A stretch of DNA of 52,844 nt, from NCBI GenBank assembly GCA_018058095.1, contig JAGPCO010000046.1:1-52844 (forward strand). The letters run 5' to 3'. This document shows, in pieces, positions 9,303 through 18,548 of the stretch. Both the position numbers and the translations under genes were made by a program. Within the stretch, counting starts at the first letter, position 1. Each line of letters starts with the position of its first letter. A model generated the notes under the pieces. The model was not told the DNA's origin. It did no database searches and saw only the letters and a program-made list of their open reading frames with translations. Origin of the DNA: Kofleriaceae bacterium (GTDB taxonomy: Bacteria > Myxococcota_A > Polyangia > Haliangiales > Haliangiaceae).

Positions 9303-10342
9303 TGACGGAGCGTCGGGATCGGAGCCTGGGCTCGGCCCTGGCGCGGCTCCGGACCGATGGCCAGCTTCGGCGCGGCCTGGGCAGGGTCGCCTGGCGTGCG
9401 CTCGGCCAGGCCGCGGCCGGGAGAGCGGCCGTCGGCGCCGCGGAGGTGCGCGCCGCGATCGCCACGCTGAGCCAGTCGAGCGAGGGGCGGATCGACGTGC
9501 TGGCGACACGCGCGGTCGCCTACCTGGCCCACGTCATCCAGCACGTGGTCCATCAGGCCGGGCTGGGCTCGACGATCTTCTACGACGACGACGTCCTGTT
9601 CGACCTTGGCCAGCCCTTCGTCGTCCTTTGCCCGCACGTGTACCCGACGCTGCCCGGGCGCTACGCGGCGTTCCAGCTCGAGCAGTCGGTCAGTCCCCGC
9701 TGGTTCACGCCACGTACCTGGGATCGGCTACGTCGGGCCGAGCGGGTGCTCGAGTACGCCACCGCCAACATCCCCTACCTGGTCGAGCACGGCGTCGACC
9801 CGAGCCGCATCGTTCACGTTCCCATCTCGACCGTGCCCGACTACCGCGGGGTGCTGTCCGAGGTGTTCCCGCACCTGGCGTGGCCGCGGCAGAAGACCAT
9901 CGACGTGATGTTCTACGGTGATCCACACACGCCGCGTCGCGCCGCCATGCTCGACCAGCTGCGCCGGCGGTTCACGCTGCGCGTCGTCGACAAGGTGTTC
10001 GGGCCCGACCTGCTTCGCCTGCTGGCCTCGGCCCGGGTGGTGGCCAACATCCACTACTACGAGGGCGCGCTGCTGGAGACGACCCGGCTGTCGGAGTCGC
10101 TGTCGCTCGGGGTGCCAGTGGTGAGCGAAGTGGCGTCCGACCAGGACGCGCACGCCGAGCTGGGCGACGCGATTCGGTTCACGCCGATCGGCGATGCGGT
10201 GGCGATGGGCGACGCCATCGCCGCGCTGTTGAGGGACCCACGTGCGGAGACCGCGCAGCGGGCGAAGGTCGAGCACTTGGTGCGGACTGACACGCGGTTC
10301 GAGGACTCGTTGCATGCCCTGCTTCAAACCTGGCCCGAATGA
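9302..10342 (+). CDS. CgeB-like glycosyltransferase
   Basis: About 346 residues starting at the ATG that shares one base with the previous stop. The C-terminal half carries the features of CgeB/spore-maturation-type transferases (GT-B fold): DVMFYGDPHTPRRAAMLDQL, a second Rossmann half, then LLASARVVANIHYYEGALLE and TTRLSESLSLGVPVVSEVAS, where the Glu-rich loop would hold the nucleotide sugar. The N-terminal half has YVAFQLEQS-like context (YAAFQLEQSVSPRWF). It is the last gene of the first coupled glycosyltransferase run. After it the sequence becomes non-coding for ~650 bases and contains an IS remnant. Donor and acceptor are unknown. Confidence 0.78.
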   Translation: MTERRDRSLGSALARLRTDGQLRRGLGRVAWRALGQAAAGRAAVGAAEVRAAIATLSQSSEGRIDVLATRAVAYLAHVIQHVVHQAGLGSTIFYDDDVLFDLGQPFVVLCPHVYPTLPGRYAAFQLEQSVSPRWFTPRTWDRLRRAERVLEYATANIPYLVEHGVDPSRIVHVPISTVPDYRGVLSEVFPHLAWPRQKTIDVMFYGDPHTPRRAAMLDQLRRRFTLRVVDKVFGPDLLRLLASARVVANIHYYEGALLETTRLSESLSLGVPVVSEVASDQDAHAELGDAIRFTPIGDAVAMGDAIAALLRDPRAETAQRAKVEHLVRTDTRFEDSLHALLQTWPE

Positions 10343-10446
10343 ATGGCGGTCCACCTACGATTGCCACTGGCCGTGAGTAGCCTTCGCTCACCGCCACCAT
10401 GGTCCTCGGCAGTTCGCAGTACTTGTTGCTCCAGAACACGCGGGTC

Positions 10447-10625
10447 AGCTGCAGGCTGGCGTTCTCGGTCGTTGCCGGCTCTCCGGGGTCGACCCGCTCG
10501 AGTACCTCCGCGACGTCCTGCCGCGCCTGACCCGGCGGGTCAGGCTGCTCGACCTGTCGCCGCTGCTTCCGGCGCGCTGGGCCGCGGCACGTGCGGCCGC
10601 ACCCGCAGCCGCACCCGCGCCCTGA
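10447..10625 (+). pseudogene. IS66-family transposase, C-terminal remnant
   Basis: In the frame of codon 10488 the translation reads LGRCRLSGVDPLEYLRDVLP, followed by RLTRRVRLLDLSPLLPARW, then an Ala/Pro-rich tail and a TGA at 10623-10625. This matches the conserved end of IS66 transposases (a GVDP-x-x-YLRDVL stretch, then a leucine-rich segment ending LLPxxW). No upstream DDE catalytic domain is present: the sequence before ~10447 does not resemble the transposase, and the preceding gene ends only ~100 bases earlier. It is therefore a decayed end of an insertion sequence. It sits exactly at the change from the high-GC first cluster to the lower-GC rhamnose cluster, consistent with a role in bringing that cluster in. 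Confidence 0.6.
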
Positions 10626-10917
10626 CCCGGCCGCGCGCTGCCACAGCTGCCGCGGGGTCGCAACCGGGTGATCCCCGTGCGGTCCACCGGACGCTCACCC
10701 CCGTGCGGCCCACCGGACGCACACGCGCCCAGCGCGCGCGGACCGCGTTCGACGCGCCGGAGTCAGCCGCCGCCTCAGCGAACGCTCGATCGGCGCGGTC
10801 GAGCTCACCTCCGGCCAACGCCAGAGTCCAGGTCAAGGTCGACATTCGCGCCGGCGGGGACCCGCACTGTCTGTGGCCGCGGTCGGGGCCGGATTGACGC
10901 CTGGGACGGTGGCTAAG
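10626..10917. other. Non-coding gap after the IS66 remnant
   Basis: Very GC-rich, Arg/Pro-coding in all frames, with no recognisable protein and no plausible ribosome binding site. Open frames on both strands overlap each other and look like composition artefacts. It contains the short direct repeat listed separately and may be remaining flank of the insertion sequence. Confidence 0.4.
10673..10723. repeat. Imperfect tandem duplication of a 25-26-base unit
   Basis: Two copies, at 10673-10697 and 10699-10723, share GTGCGG(T/C)CCACCGGACGC and differ at only two positions. Each contains the small dyad GTCC-ACC-GGAC (perfect in the first copy). It lies ~50 bases past the stop of the IS66 remnant and could be sequence from the end of that element, but I could not identify terminal inverted repeats. 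Confidence 0.55.
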
Positions 10918-10996
10918 GTGCCAATTTCGTAGCAGATTTCTGTTATCGCTGGACGCGGTGGCGTGCTAGCGTGCGGGCCATTCGTAGAGGTCCCCC
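10918..10996 (+). promoter_or_regulatory. Probable promoter/leader and RBS of the rhamnose cluster
   Basis: This short stretch is clearly richer in A+T than everything upstream (around CCAATTTCGTAGCAGATTTC, 10921-10940) and precedes the first gene of an 11-kb forward-strand run. A ribosome binding site AGAGG lies at 10986-10990, six bases before the ATG at 10997. I cannot place -35/-10 boxes with confidence. Confidence 0.4.
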
Positions 10997-12061
10997 ATGA
11001 TCTTGGTCACCGGTGGCGCCGGCTTTATCGGCAGCAATTTTGTTCTCAACTGGTTGGCGCACCACGATGAAGTGATCTGCAACGTCGACGCGCTCACCTA
11101 CGCGGGCAACCTGGCCAATTTGCAAGCGGTGGCGGCCGATCCGCGCCACACGTTTGTGCGCGGCGATATCTGCGACACCGACCTCATCATGCGGCTGTTG
11201 CGCACGCACCAGCCGCGGGCGATCGTGCATTTCGCCGCCGAGTCGCACGTCGACCGCAGCATTCATGGCCCCGACGCGTTCGTGCAGACCAACGTGGTCG
11301 GCACGTTTCGCATGCTCGAAGCCGCGCGCGCGTACTTGGCAGACGCCAGCGCGGCGGTGCGCGACCAGTTTCGCTTCTTGCATGTGTCGACCGATGAGGT
11401 CTATGGCTCGCTCCTGCCCGGCGAACCGGCGTTCACCGAGAACCACCGCTTCGCCCCCAACAGCCCATACTCGGCGAGCAAGGCCGCCGCAGACCATCTG
11501 GTGCGCTCGTACTTTCACACTTACAAGTTGCCGGTGCTGACCAGCAACTGCTCCAACAACTACGGACCCTGGCAGTTCCCTGAGAAGCTGATTCCGTTGA
11601 TGATCCACAACGCCTTGGCCGGTAAGTCGCTGCCCGTCTACGGCGATGGGCAACAGGTGCGCGACTGGCTGTTCGTGACCGATCATTGTCGAGCCTTGGA
11701 GGCCATGCTCGAGCGCGGCAAGCTTGGTGAGACCTACAACGTCGGCGGCTGCAATGAGCAAGCAAACCTGACGGTGGTGCAGACGATCTGCCGGATTCTC
11801 GATCAACTGCGCCCGCGCCCCGACGGCGCCTCGTATGCGACGCAAGTCGCGTTCGTGGCCGATCGCCCGGGTCACGACCGACGCTACGCGATCGACGCGG
11901 GCAAGATCATGCGGGACCTGAATTGGGCGCCCGCGGAGACGTTCGCGACCGGCATCCGCGCCACCGTCGAGTGGTATGTGACTCACTCGGAGTGGGTCGG
12001 CAACGTCACCTCGGGCGCATACCGAGAGTGGATCGACCTCAACTATCGCCGCCCGTCATGA
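10997..12061 (+). CDS. rfbB: dTDP-glucose 4,6-dehydratase
   Basis: 354 residues, the usual RmlB length. It converts dTDP-D-glucose to dTDP-4-keto-6-deoxyglucose, the second step of dTDP-L-rhamnose synthesis in the cytoplasm. The NAD-binding motif [10 protein letters not shown] is at residues 6-15, the family signatures [12 protein letters not shown] and [11 protein letters not shown] (with the catalytic Asp-Glu pair) follow, and the catalytic Tyr158/Lys162 lie in [31 protein letters not shown] is also characteristic. The ATG at 10997 has an AGAGG site six bases upstream. The stop overlaps rfbD by 4 bases. A second rfbB, clearly diverged and higher in GC, lies at 21635-22696 on the other strand, so the window carries two paralogues or xenologues of this enzyme. 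Confidence 0.95.
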   Translation: MILVTGGAGFIGSNFVLNWLAHHDEVICNVDALTYAGNLANLQAVAADPRHTFVRGDICDTDLIMRLLRTHQPRAIVHFAAESHVDRSIHGPDAFVQTNVVGTFRMLEAARAYLADASAAVRDQFRFLHVSTDEVYGSLLPGEPAFTENHRFAPNSPYSASKAAADHLVRSYFHTYKLPVLTSNCSNNYGPWQFPEKLIPLMIHNALAGKSLPVYGDGQQVRDWLFVTDHCRALEAMLERGKLGETYNVGGCNEQANLTVVQTICRILDQLRPRPDGASYATQVAFVADRPGHDRRYAIDAGKIMRDLNWAPAETFATGIRATVEWYVTHSEWVGNVTSGAYREWIDLNYRRPS

Positions 12062-12939
12062 AGATCTTGCTTACCGGCAGTGGTGGACAACTCGGCCACG
12101 AACTGCGCCACACACTCGGCTTGCTTGGCCACGTCCACGCGGTCAGCTCGGCCGACTGCGACCTGAGCGACGAAGGCGCGGTGCGCAGCCTGGTGCGCGC
12201 GGTGCGCCCGGACGTCATCGTCAACCCTGCGGCGTTCACAGCGGTCGACGCCGCGGAGACCCAACGCGACAAGGCGTTTGCGGTCAACGCGCGGGCTCCT
12301 GAGGTGCTGGGACAAGAGGCGCACGCCATGGGTGCCTTGGTGGTGCACTATTCCACCGACTACGTGTTTGACGGCAACTCGTCGACGCCGTACGTCGAGA
12401 CCGACGCGCCCGCGCCGCTTAACGTCTACGGTGAGAGTAAGCGCGCCGGCGAACAGGGCTTGCTCGCTACCGGCGCCGATAGCCTCATCTTGCGCATCAG
12501 TTGGTTGGTCGGCTCGCACGGCAACAACTTTGCCAAGACCATGCTGCGCTTGGGCAAAGACCGGGACACCCTGCAGGTGGTCGCTGACCAAATCGGCGCG
12601 CCGACCTCGGCGAGCATGGTCGCGCAAGCGACCGCGCACATCGTGCGCGCGCGGCCGCGCGAGCCGAACCAGCTCGGTCTGTTTCATCTGACCGGCGGCG
12701 GCCACACGTCGTGGTTTGAGTACGCGCGCTTTGTTTTCGCGCACGCGGCGCGACGAGGGGCGCCGCTCGCGATCAGCCCCGACCGGGTTGAGCCTATCGC
12801 CTCAAGTGCGTATCCAACCCCCGCGGCCCGGCCGCGCAACTCGCGCTTGGACTGCACCCGGTTTAGCCGCGCATTCGGCATGTCCCCGCCGGATTGGACC
12901 GAGGGCGTGAACTTCGTCCTTGATCAATTGTGCCCGTGA
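12058..12939 (+). CDS. rfbD: dTDP-4-dehydrorhamnose reductase
   Basis: 293 residues, normal for RmlD. It performs the last, NAD(P)H-dependent step to dTDP-L-rhamnose. Visible motifs are the N-terminal nucleotide-binding site [37 protein letters not shown], and the catalytic Tyr/Lys in [12 protein letters not shown]. The start overlaps the rfbB stop (ATGA), so an upstream extension of the frame is not used. It is the complete counterpart of the truncated rfbD at 21531-21638. Confidence 0.95.
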   Translation: MKILLTGSGGQLGHELRHTLGLLGHVHAVSSADCDLSDEGAVRSLVRAVRPDVIVNPAAFTAVDAAETQRDKAFAVNARAPEVLGQEAHAMGALVVHYSTDYVFDGNSSTPYVETDAPAPLNVYGESKRAGEQGLLATGADSLILRISWLVGSHGNNFAKTMLRLGKDRDTLQVVADQIGAPTSASMVAQATAHIVRARPREPNQLGLFHLTGGGHTSWFEYARFVFAHAARRGAPLAISPDRVEPIASSAYPTPAARPRNSRLDCTRFSRAFGMSPPDWTEGVNFVLDQLCP

Positions 12940-12970
12940 GCAGTTCGCGACCCCAACCATGAGAACCCCC

Positions 12971-13861
12971 ATGACCCAGACCACACGCAAAGGCATCATC
13001 CTCGCTGGCGGCGCCGGCACCCGGCTGCATCCAGCGACCTTGGCGATCTCCAAGCAGCTGCTGCCGATCTACGACAAGCCGATGATCTACTACCCGCTCA
13101 GCACCCTGATGCTGGCCGGGATTCGCGACATCCTGATCATCTCGACGCCGCAGGACACGCCGCGGTTTGAGAGCCTGTTCGGCAACGGCGCACAGTGGGG
13201 CATGCACCTGTCGTATGCGGTGCAGCCAAGCCCCGATGGACTCGCGCAAGCGTTTCACATCGGTGCCAGCTTTGTCGGCGACCATCCGTCCGCGTTGGTC
13301 CTGGGCGACAACATTTTTTACGGGCATACGCTGCCCGACCTGATGCGCGCCGCCGACGGCCGCGCCCACGGCGCCAGTTTGTTCGCCTACCACGTCAACG
13401 CGCCCGAGCAGTACGGAGTCGCCGAGTTCGATCGCCAGGGCCGGGTCCTCAGCCTCGAAGAGAAGCCCAAACAACCGAAGTCGAACTACGCGGTCACCGG
13501 GCTGTACTTCTACGATCGACAAGTGGTGCCGTTGGCGCGCTCGCTACGGCCGTCGGCGCGCGGCGAGCTCGAGATTACCGACCTGAATCGGCTGTACCTC
13601 GAGCAAGGCAACTTGCACGTCGAGATCATGGGCCGCGGGTTTGCCTGGCTCGACACCGGCACCCACGACTCGTTGCTCGAAGCCGGCCAATTCATCGCCA
13701 CCATCGAGAAGCGGCAGGGCCTGAAGATCGCGTGCCCCGAAGAGATCGCGTACCGACAACGCTGGATCGACGCCGCCCACGTCGAGAAGTTGGCGCGACC
13801 ACTGATCAAGAATGGCTACGGCCAGTATCTGATGAACCTGCTCAGAGAGGCGCCGCAATGA
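12971..13861 (+). CDS. rfbA: Glucose-1-phosphate thymidylyltransferase
   Basis: About 296 residues from ATG 12971 (an in-frame ATG at 12959 adds four residues and cannot be excluded). It makes dTDP-glucose from glucose-1-phosphate and dTTP, the first step of rhamnose synthesis. The nucleotidyltransferase signature [20 protein letters not shown] is at the N-terminus, followed by [55 protein letters not shown] and the metal-binding [15 protein letters not shown]. The length is standard for RmlA. The stop overlaps rfbC by 4 bases. The order rfbB-D-A-C keeps all four steps in one operon. Confidence 0.95.
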   Translation: MTQTTRKGIILAGGAGTRLHPATLAISKQLLPIYDKPMIYYPLSTLMLAGIRDILIISTPQDTPRFESLFGNGAQWGMHLSYAVQPSPDGLAQAFHIGASFVGDHPSALVLGDNIFYGHTLPDLMRAADGRAHGASLFAYHVNAPEQYGVAEFDRQGRVLSLEEKPKQPKSNYAVTGLYFYDRQVVPLARSLRPSARGELEITDLNRLYLEQGNLHVEIMGRGFAWLDTGTHDSLLEAGQFIATIEKRQGLKIACPEEIAYRQRWIDAAHVEKLARPLIKNGYGQYLMNLLREAPQ

Positions 13862-14427
13862 ATGTCGTCCGCACCGCCATTCCCGATGTCGTGGTACTCG
13901 AACCGAAGGTGTTTGGCGATGCACGCGGCTACTTCTACGAGAGCTTCAACCAACGTGGTTTCGCCGAGGCTACCGGCGTCAACCCGGTGTTTGTGCAGGA
14001 CAACCAGTCGCGTTCGGCGCGCGGGGTGCTGCGCGGGCTCCACTATCAGGTAACGCAAACCCAGGGCAAGTTGGTGCGGGTCGTGGAAGGCTCGGTGTTC
14101 GACGTGGCGGTCGACGTGCGACGCGGTTCGCCGACCCTTGGCCGGTGGGTCGGCGAAGTGCTGTCACAAGAGAATCGACGGCAGCTGTGGATCCCTCCGG
14201 GTTTTGCGCATGGCTTTTTTGTTCTCACGGACACTGCCGAGTTCTTGTACAAGACCACTGACTACTATCTTCCGGTCGCCGAGCGATGTCTGGCGTGGAA
14301 CGATCCGTCGGTTGGCATCGACTGGCCGATTTCCGCGGCCGGGGTTGCCAGCCCGACCGTGTCTGCCAAGGACCAACAAGGGCAAGCGTTCACGTCGATC
14401 GCACTGTTGCCCGGGCTTGTGCGGTAG
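13858..14427 (+). CDS. rfbC: dTDP-4-dehydrorhamnose 3,5-epimerase
   Basis: 189 residues, the usual RmlC size. A cupin-fold epimerase that inverts C3 and C5 of dTDP-4-keto-6-deoxyglucose. Diagnostic stretches are [37 protein letters not shown] (with the catalytic His in GLHYQ), [16 protein letters not shown], and [20 protein letters not shown] followed by YKTTDYY (the catalytic Asp/Tyr region). The ATG at 13858 overlaps the rfbA stop (ATGA). It completes the dTDP-L-rhamnose pathway upstream of the putative rhamnosyltransferase. Confidence 0.95.
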   Translation: MNVVRTAIPDVVVLEPKVFGDARGYFYESFNQRGFAEATGVNPVFVQDNQSRSARGVLRGLHYQVTQTQGKLVRVVEGSVFDVAVDVRRGSPTLGRWVGEVLSQENRRQLWIPPGFAHGFFVLTDTAEFLYKTTDYYLPVAERCLAWNDPSVGIDWPISAAGVASPTVSAKDQQGQAFTSIALLPGLVR

Positions 14428-14452
14428 CGCGCGGTAGCGGTCACCGAGTTCA

Positions 14453-14539
14453 ATGATGTCTACCTCCACACCGCAATCTTCGACGGAGCCGTCGCACCGC
14501 AAGCTGCTTGCGTGGGCAACCCAGAGCGGTTATCCATGA
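14453..14539 (+). CDS. Possible 28-residue leader ORF
   Basis: An ATG-ATG pair at 14453/14456 opens a 28-codon frame ending WATQSGYP at a TGA that overlaps the next gene's ATG as ATGA, exactly like the other junctions in this operon. No homology is recognised, and there is no obvious ribosome binding site. It could be a coupling leader or a chance frame. Kept only because of the overlap pattern. Confidence 0.25.
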   Translation: MMSTSTPQSSTEPSHRKLLAWATQSGYP

Positions 14540-16140
14540 CGGCGCAAAGAACCACAACGTGGTCACCCCTGGACGAAACTGGCGAGTTTTGGATATCGCA
14601 ATGGCTGGACGCGCTGCGACCGGACGATGACCTGTTCTTCCATGCGTTGGTCCGCGACCGGGCCAACCAAGTCCGCGCCGCCCTGCGCGCTCCGTGGCTC
14701 GCCGGTACCCGTCCGCGGTTTGCGTTGGTGGTCCCGGCGGGACTTGATTTCTCACGCCAGCTCGACCGGATTCACGTTGGCGCCTTGTTGCACGTGGCCG
14801 CGTCCTGGATCCCCGACTACCAAGTCTGCGTGCTGCGCGCCGATCAGCTCGAGCAGGCGCCGCGTGCGGCGTTCTACGCGACGTGCCTCGACCGTGAGCT
14901 GGCGATCGCCAACCAAGCGCTCAATGTTATGTTCATCGGCGCCGACCCGATTCCGTGGTCACGCGACAAGATTCGCATTCGCTGCGAACGGCCCCACGCA
15001 GACGATAAGCTGTCCTTGGCCGACCGGTCGGCGGTGTGGGTGCCTGACTGGTACGCAGTGCCGCATCTGCAGCAGCTGCGCGACGTCGCTCCGGGGGCGA
15101 CCTTGTGGGCGAGCCAGGCGTGGCTGCAGAGCTATGGTTCGGAGGCGACCCGCTTGGGGTTTGCCGTCTCCGACGCGTCGCACGGTGAGACGCCTCGCCC
15201 CGCTGCCCTGTCCACCTGTGAGCCCTTGCAGAGCGTGTGGCTGTCACCGACGGCCACCTCGCGCCGGTCCGATTTTTGGCTGTATCTCGGCGAGGAGCTA
15301 CGGCCGCGACTGACCTTGGCGCGGGCGCTAGGGGCTGCCGAAACGGTGAGCCCGGCTAGCGCGGTGACTGCGGCAGCAACGGAAGCTGCGACATCACTCA
15401 TCAGCATCGTGGTGCCAGTTTACGATCGCGACGTTGAGGTCATTCGCTTGGTCGAGAGCATCCTAGAGCAGTCCGCCGCTCGACCGGAGGTCTTGTTCGT
15501 CACCAACGGTTCACCGCCCGACACGCTCGCGGCAGTCCGTCAGGCTTGCGAAATGCTCCTCACCGCGGGTCTCGATGGGCGCTGGATCGACCTGGGCGAA
15601 AAATGCGGTTGCGCGACCAAGCCACGCGATATCGGCTCGTATGCCGCCGCTGGTGAGTGGATCGTCTACGTCGATTCGGACGACTACCTCGAGCCTGGGT
15701 TCTTCTCCGGTTTCGCACGCCACGCGGTCGGACGCGCCGTGCTCTACCCGCGCAAGATCTACCGCGATTGGGGCCGGGACATGGGCCCCGATTTTCCGTG
15801 GAACACGGTGGTCGGCAGCATGAGCGCGTACACCGCCGACCAGTTTGCCGACGCCTTGTTTAGCCTCGAGAACTTCATTGGCAATTCCGGCGCGGCGGTT
15901 CGGCGCGATTGGTTTGTGCGTTGCGGCGGCATTCTCCATTCCCTGAAGTACTGCGAGGACTACTACCTGTGGCTTGCCACCGCGCGGCTCGGCGCGAACG
16001 CGGCGTCGCACGGCGGGATCGTCAGCATCGTGCTTCATCCCGGCAACAATGAATTGACGGTGGGCGACAAGCGCTGGATCGCTCGCGCCCGAGAACTGGC
16101 AAGCTCCATTGGTGCCGGCGGCGGCGAGGTGCTGTCGTGA
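14536..16140 (+). CDS. GT2-family glycosyltransferase with N-terminal extension
   Basis: About 534 residues from ATG 14536; a GTG at 14512 in the same frame is an alternative. Residues ~1-290 are unassigned and may form a GT-B-like or scaffold domain. The catalytic GT-A domain starts near residue 290 with SLISIVVPVYDRDVEVIRLV, then EVLFVTNGSPP, the conserved GSYAAAGEWIVYVDSDDYLE (a DSDD metal-binding motif), NFIGNSGAAVRRDWF and CEDYYLWLATARLG. It probably adds one residue of the rhamnose-containing polymer. Its stop overlaps the next gene's GTG start by 4 bases. Confidence 0.8.
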   Translation: MTAQRTTTWSPLDETGEFWISQWLDALRPDDDLFFHALVRDRANQVRAALRAPWLAGTRPRFALVVPAGLDFSRQLDRIHVGALLHVAASWIPDYQVCVLRADQLEQAPRAAFYATCLDRELAIANQALNVMFIGADPIPWSRDKIRIRCERPHADDKLSLADRSAVWVPDWYAVPHLQQLRDVAPGATLWASQAWLQSYGSEATRLGFAVSDASHGETPRPAALSTCEPLQSVWLSPTATSRRSDFWLYLGEELRPRLTLARALGAAETVSPASAVTAAATEAATSLISIVVPVYDRDVEVIRLVESILEQSAARPEVLFVTNGSPPDTLAAVRQACEMLLTAGLDGRWIDLGEKCGCATKPRDIGSYAAAGEWIVYVDSDDYLEPGFFSGFARHAVGRAVLYPRKIYRDWGRDMGPDFPWNTVVGSMSAYTADQFADALFSLENFIGNSGAAVRRDWFVRCGGILHSLKYCEDYYLWLATARLGANAASHGGIVSIVLHPGNNELTVGDKRWIARARELASSIGAGGGEVLS

Positions 16141-18548
16141 CCCGGATCGTGTTCTCGCCGGGACAAACCGGCGACGATGGCGTATTGATCGGATGGTCGA
16201 CCCAGCTCGCCGCGGTCGACGGCTTTTCGGTTGAGTTCGTCGCAGATGCGACCAACGTCGACGCGTCGAGACCCGCGGTGGGGATCTCGATCGGCGGCAT
16301 GGGGCTCGACCGCTTGGCTGCGATCCCGGCGAGCCGACGCTTGTTGCTCCTGTTGACGTGGCGCGACATCGATCGATCCGAGGTGCAAGAACACCTCCTG
16401 GCACGCCGACCCGTGGTGACCGCAACGCCGTGGCTGCGCGACGCGGTGGTTCGTCACTACGGGTATTCACCCGAGACGGTCGCGGTGGTCGCGTGTGCAG
16501 TCCCTGGAGGCAGCCCACCGGCGGCCGAGGGCAGCACCACTGGCGTCGGTGGCGAGCGGCGCATCGTGCTGGACGTGCGCGGCGCGACCGGCCACAGCCG
16601 GCACGGTCGGGACCTGATCACTCGGGCGCTCGACTCCCTGGCGACTTCGCACATCGTTGTCACCGATGATGCTGCCACCCCGACCACGTCGACGCGCGCT
16701 TCGGTCGTGCGCGCCACCACGTGGGCTGATGTGCATGCAGTCATGTCGTCTGCCAGCCTGGTGATTCAGCCATCGACCTTCTCGGACCCGCGCCCGCTGC
16801 AAGCGATGGTGGCTGGCGCCGCCGTCTTGGCCTGGGATGCCCCTGGCACCAGCACCTATGTGTGTCACGGCTACAACGGGTGGTTGGTGTCGATGAATGA
16901 CGGTGCCGCCACGGTCCAGGCCCTCACCGCATTGTTGGCGGATTCGGCCAACCTACGGCGACTGTGTGACGGCGCCCGGGCCACCGCGGCGGCGTGGCCG
17001 CGATGGCATGAGCTGGCCAAGGAGCTCGAGTGGGCGGTGCGCCGCGTCGCGAACGCGCTTGACACTCCGCCCGCCCCGACGGTGGGCCGCATCACGTTTG
17101 ATGCCAAGACCTTGGTGCCACCGGTACGCCCGTCGATGCCGCGACCCGATGGTGGCCCGGCTCCAGCAGAGAGCAAAACAACCCGCGCGCGGCCCCGCAC
17201 GCTGAGGACGGCGATGAAAGTACTGACTGGTCTGGTCAACGCGATCCGTGAGGCCCCGCAGACCCAGCTGGTGAAGAAGGAACTCACCGAGCGACTCAAG
17301 CAACGAAAGCGTGCGCAGCACCCGGTCAATGCGTTGCAGACGCATATGAGCTTTGCCGGCGTGCGCCGCGTCGATGGCGACTTCAGCCATGAGGCGCCCG
17401 CCGCGCATTTGCTCTACGGGTTCTCAAAGAACCCCAATGGCCTGGAGGCCATCGCCGGACACAATCGTCGGCGAACGTCAGCTCGCCACACGTTCTCCGG
17501 TCCGATGCGCATCGCCTGGGTACACCCGATGTTTGGCGTCGGTGGCGGTGGCCATCACAACATCTTTCGCTGTCAGAAGTTTCTGCAACGCGACTTCGGC
17601 ATCGAGAGCGCCAATTTTCTTTATGCGACGCCTGACTCGGACCTGTCTCGCGACAAGCTGTCCGACGAGCTGTCGCAGCTTGCGGCCAAACACTACGACT
17701 ACTGCGGTTCACCGTTCGTCATGGATTGGAATCGGCTGACCGACTATCCGATCCACATGGCAACCACGTGGGCCTCGACGTACCCGTTGTTGTCGGCCGA
17801 TCCGCTGTTGCGCGCGTATTTCATCCAGGACTATGAACCGTACTTCTTTCCCAACGGTGGCAAGCGGTACCTGGCCGAACGCTCGTACGACTTTGGCTAT
17901 TTTCCCATCTGTGCAGGTCCGTGGCTGCCGCAACGAATCGGCTACGTGCCGGGTGGTCAGCGCGAGCAAGATCATTGCACCTACAACTTGGCGGTCACCC
18001 ACGATGACTATTTTCCCAGCGCCGCGCCGGCGACCAGCCGCCAGGGCGTGTGCTTTTACGTGCGAGCCAGCACCGAGCGGCGCGGTTTCGATCTCGCGCT
18101 CATGACCATTGAAGTCCTGCAACGCGACTATCCGCACATCCCGATCGCCACCGTCGGCATGCACGCCCCCGAGTTGCATCAGGTGACCGGCTGCAAACAC
18201 CTCGGCATCAAGGCGGTGTCGCAACTGCAACAGGTGTATTCGGCCTACGCCGCGTACGTGGTTTTTTCGTTCACAAACTATTCGCTGTTGCCCGCCGAGA
18301 TCATCGCCTGCGGCGGCCACGTCATCGACCTCGACATTCCATCCAACCAGGCGTCGGCGGCGTTGTTCTCGTCGGAGCATTACGAGCTGTGCGAGCCCGA
18401 CCCATATCGCTTGGCCGAGTGTGTCGCGGCCCGGATTGTGGCCGTTCACGCCAGTGCCGAGGTCGCGCCGCCGGTGTCGGCGACCTGGGAGGACGAGTAC
18501 GCCAAGGTTGGTCGCGCGCTGCTCGACCAGTTTGGACGACGACGATGA
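16137..18548 (+). CDS. WsaF-like rhamnosyltransferase fused to a second GT-B module
   Basis: 803 residues from the GTG that overlaps the previous stop. Residues 1 to ~310 resemble a GT4-type module: VIQPSTFSDPRPLQAMVAG and TSTYVCHGYNGWLVSMNDG look like the nucleotide-binding C-half. After a Pro-rich linker (~320-365), residues ~450-800 match the rhamnosyltransferase WsaF: IAWVHPMFGVGGGGHHNIFR, YFIQDYEPYFFPNG, CFYVRASTERRGFDLAL, SFTNYSLLPAEIIACGG and DIPSNQASAALF. WsaF transfers L-rhamnose from dTDP-L-rhamnose, which suits the adjacent rfbBDAC. Two transferase modules in one chain suggest an enzyme building a two-sugar step or repeat. Function of the first module is inferred only. Confidence 0.75.
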   Translation: MTRIVFSPGQTGDDGVLIGWSTQLAAVDGFSVEFVADATNVDASRPAVGISIGGMGLDRLAAIPASRRLLLLLTWRDIDRSEVQEHLLARRPVVTATPWLRDAVVRHYGYSPETVAVVACAVPGGSPPAAEGSTTGVGGERRIVLDVRGATGHSRHGRDLITRALDSLATSHIVVTDDAATPTTSTRASVVRATTWADVHAVMSSASLVIQPSTFSDPRPLQAMVAGAAVLAWDAPGTSTYVCHGYNGWLVSMNDGAATVQALTALLADSANLRRLCDGARATAAAWPRWHELAKELEWAVRRVANALDTPPAPTVGRITFDAKTLVPPVRPSMPRPDGGPAPAESKTTRARPRTLRTAMKVLTGLVNAIREAPQTQLVKKELTERLKQRKRAQHPVNALQTHMSFAGVRRVDGDFSHEAPAAHLLYGFSKNPNGLEAIAGHNRRRTSARHTFSGPMRIAWVHPMFGVGGGGHHNIFRCQKFLQRDFGIESANFLYATPDSDLSRDKLSDELSQLAAKHYDYCGSPFVMDWNRLTDYPIHMATTWASTYPLLSADPLLRAYFIQDYEPYFFPNGGKRYLAERSYDFGYFPICAGPWLPQRIGYVPGGQREQDHCTYNLAVTHDDYFPSAAPATSRQGVCFYVRASTERRGFDLALMTIEVLQRDYPHIPIATVGMHAPELHQVTGCKHLGIKAVSQLQQVYSAYAAYVVFSFTNYSLLPAEIIACGGHVIDLDIPSNQASAALFSSEHYELCEPDPYRLAECVAARIVAVHASAEVAPPVSATWEDEYAKVGRALLDQFGRRR

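Noticed and set aside
10673..10723. Transposon terminal inverted repeats
   Set aside because: The two copies are direct, not inverted, and no matching left end was found.
10343..10897. 184-codon forward frame after the CgeB-like gene
   Set aside because: Arg/Pro/Ser-rich low complexity, no ribosome binding site, and it overlaps the IS66 remnant, which is in another frame and does match a family.
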